Shown here: positions 62,663 through 64,000 of the stretch, piece by piece
Position numbering within the stretch: position 1 is the first letter of the stretch
Layout of the letters: the number at the start of each line of letters is the position of its first letter
Source of the DNA: Azolla caroliniana
Lineage: Eukaryota > Polypodiophyta
Direction: 5' to 3'
Length of the DNA stretch: 64,000 nucleotides
Assembly (NCBI GenBank): GCA_043228905.1
Contig: JBHGNT010000012.1
Coordinates: forward strand, 15,810,001 to 15,874,000
Notes under the pieces: generated by a model
Database searches by the model: none
The model's input: only the letters and a program-made list of their open reading frames with translations
What the model was told of the DNA's origin: nothing
Position numbers and translations under genes: made by a program

Positions 62663-63288
62663 TGTCGTGTTATTACGCGTGTTCGTGTAGAAAGGGGCGG
62701 GACGACGGGGGTCTCGGACGAGGGAAAAAGGGATGCCAAGAAAACCGACTCCAAACATGACTGAACACGACCGAACACGAGAGAGAGAGAGAGCGTGCGC
62801 ACGACACCAACTCTTATGCACAGGGAATGGAGGGCTATGCTCCCAACACCACTGGATACACCAACATGCACAAACAGATACAAGCGTATATATTACAAAG
62901 GAAACGATACAGCCCCGGCTTCGAGCCGGGGTACGCTCAGAAGAAAAGACGTTAACCCTAACAGAGCTTTGCCGCCATGGCTACTGCGCTCAACTTCTCA
63001 AGAAGGAGAAGAAGAAGAAGACCACAAGACAGTTACTAACCCTAGAAATTCTTAACAAAACAACCCTCTACAAAATGGTATACCCCTACGACTCAAAATG
63101 GGCAACCCCTTCACAAGAGACCCCTCCCTTCCTTTTATAGCCCAAGGAGGGAGAGACGTTACAATGTGGGATAAATTCTCCACCTTATTCTATACACAAT
63201 TTTACTACTATACATGTGCACATGTTGCACATTGCCGACTTGCCCATTCCACCCTGGTTTCACGCAATAGCCCGAAATCTTCACGACA
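62663..63288 (-). repeat. Gypsy G 5' LTR
   Basis: 626 bp, TGTCGTGTTATTACGCG to CGAAATCTTCACGACA. It is uninterrupted and shows the empty site of gypsy B near 63131. A minus-strand TATAAAAG box is at 63132-63139. It is clearly more diverged from its partner than the other LTR pairs. Confidence 0.88.
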
Positions 63289-64000
63289 ACGTATGTTTCG
63301 TTGACTCCGGTGCCTCGAACCATATGATGTCTCATCAAGAATGGTTTCGAGAACTTCGAGAGCCGGAACGACCTGGCTATGTCGAAACTGGAGACGACAG
63401 TACGCATCCGATTCAACACATCGGCAATGTTCCGTTCGGAGAAGAAGGTAAGCAAACTTACATTAATTTCTTTTTGCATGTACCAACTATCACAAAGAAT
63501 TTGGTCTCCATCGGCCAAATTGTAGAGGAAGGAATGCAAGTTCGATTTAATCAAGGCGGTTGCTTCATCGAAAAAGAGGGCCAACACATCGTGTGTGGAT
63601 GAAGAGAGGGCCGAATGTTCATTCTCCACTCGCACGAGATGAAATCGGCTATGTTCGCAAAAAGCACGAAACCCGAGTCCAACAAAGAGTTATGGCACAA
63701 GCGGATTGGCCATATCAACCTTCAAAAGCTCAAGGCGATGCAATCGAAAAGAGTCGTCATCGGATTCCCGACCTTCAAAGAGAGAGAGATTGAAGGCGTA
63801 TGTGCGGCTTGCCAATTCGGCACACAACATCGGCATCCATTTCTGAAGGAGAGGAATGTAAGCAAAGGCGTACTCGACGTAATTCACTCCGATGTATGGG
63901 GACCGACTCAAATGGCGACATTCGGCGGATGCCGATACTACGTGACCTTTATCGTTGAATTCTCTAGGCACACTTGGATCTACCCGATGCGGCAAAACAA
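63289..64000 (+). pseudogene. Copia H pol, partial: protease, pre-integrase domain, integrase start
   Basis: Directly after gypsy G the frame reads CFVDSGASNHMMSHQEW (protease), the ITKNLVSIGQIVEEGMQV block, then an in-frame TGA (63599-63601), MFILHSHEM, the zinc-binding pre-integrase region (LWHKRIGHINLQKLKAM ... CAACQFGTQHRH) and the integrase core start HSDVWGPTQMATFGGCRYYV, running off the window. Phase matches the gag part ending at 23695 once one ACGT copy is ignored. One nonsense codon here adds to those in gag. Confidence 0.85.

Larger units (their letters stand above)
23696..63288 (-). mobile_element. Gypsy G, gag-only non-autonomous Ty3-like element with ACGT TSD; host of B and A
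   Basis: Its LTRs lie at 23696-24167 plus 39775-39935 (split by B) and 62663-63288. The flanks are ACGT (23692-23695) and ACGT (63289-63292). The primer site next to the right LTR puts it on the minus strand. Net length after removing B and A is about 5.4 kb. The interior holds only a stop-riddled gag relic, tandem repeats and a large inverted repeat. I find no RT or integrase, so it resembles a TR-GAG/LARD-type derivative of the A/L clan. Confidence 0.85.

Overview
The window is plant-type nuclear DNA made almost wholly of nested LTR retrotransposons. I recognise no host gene, tRNA, rRNA or CRISPR array. The Ty1/copia and Ty3/gypsy gag-pol genes, initiator-Met-type primer sites, a Tat/Athila-like gypsy pol and chromovirus chromodomains point to a land plant with a large genome. 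The mix of gypsy lineages would fit a non-seed plant (lycophyte, fern or bryophyte), but that is inference. I use letter names for the elements.

Layout, left part (1-20992). Copia Q (minus, cut by the window edge, 1-~1949) is followed by the 3' end of copia P (2077-3414, minus). P is interrupted by gypsy L (3415-15330, minus). L's gag carries copia M (9534-14945, minus), which looks intact and recent. L's 5' LTR runs into copia N (15331-19966, minus). N is a chimera whose two flanks do not match, so the locus was rearranged there. Then come a decayed gag/LTR remnant of the E family (19967-20680) and a small foldback element (20681-20885).

Layout, right part (20993-64000). This is one nest. 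The K1 LTR fragment (20993-21395) is entered by copia H (plus, 21396-23695, resuming at 63289). H's gag holds a solo LTR, K2, and its gag/protease junction holds gypsy G (minus, 23696-63288). G keeps only a gag relic and repeats. G's 3' LTR is entered by Tat-like gypsy B (minus, 24168-39774), which is entered by chromovirus E (minus, 29419-35195). G's interior is entered by gypsy A (plus, 42210-60783). A carries chromovirus D in its 5' LTR (minus, 42302-46676) and chromovirus C in its integrase (plus, 52146-59162). Most insertions are confirmed by exact target-site duplications (TSDs): CTTCC (B), GGTAA (E), GTAGA (D), TTGAA (C), GATAT (M), ACGC (A), ACGT (G).

C, E and M have uninterrupted coding regions and nearly identical LTR pairs, so they are the youngest and the best candidates for activity. 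A, D, L, G, H and N are broken by stops, frameshifts or deletions. The most unusual items are: (1) the A/L/G/K LTR clan, with 4-bp ACGY target duplications, a shared LTR motif and an atypical pol; (2) a long coiled-coil ORF downstream of pol in B; (3) a palindromic tandem array in C's long leader; (4) conserved -1 frameshift signals in E/D and A/L.
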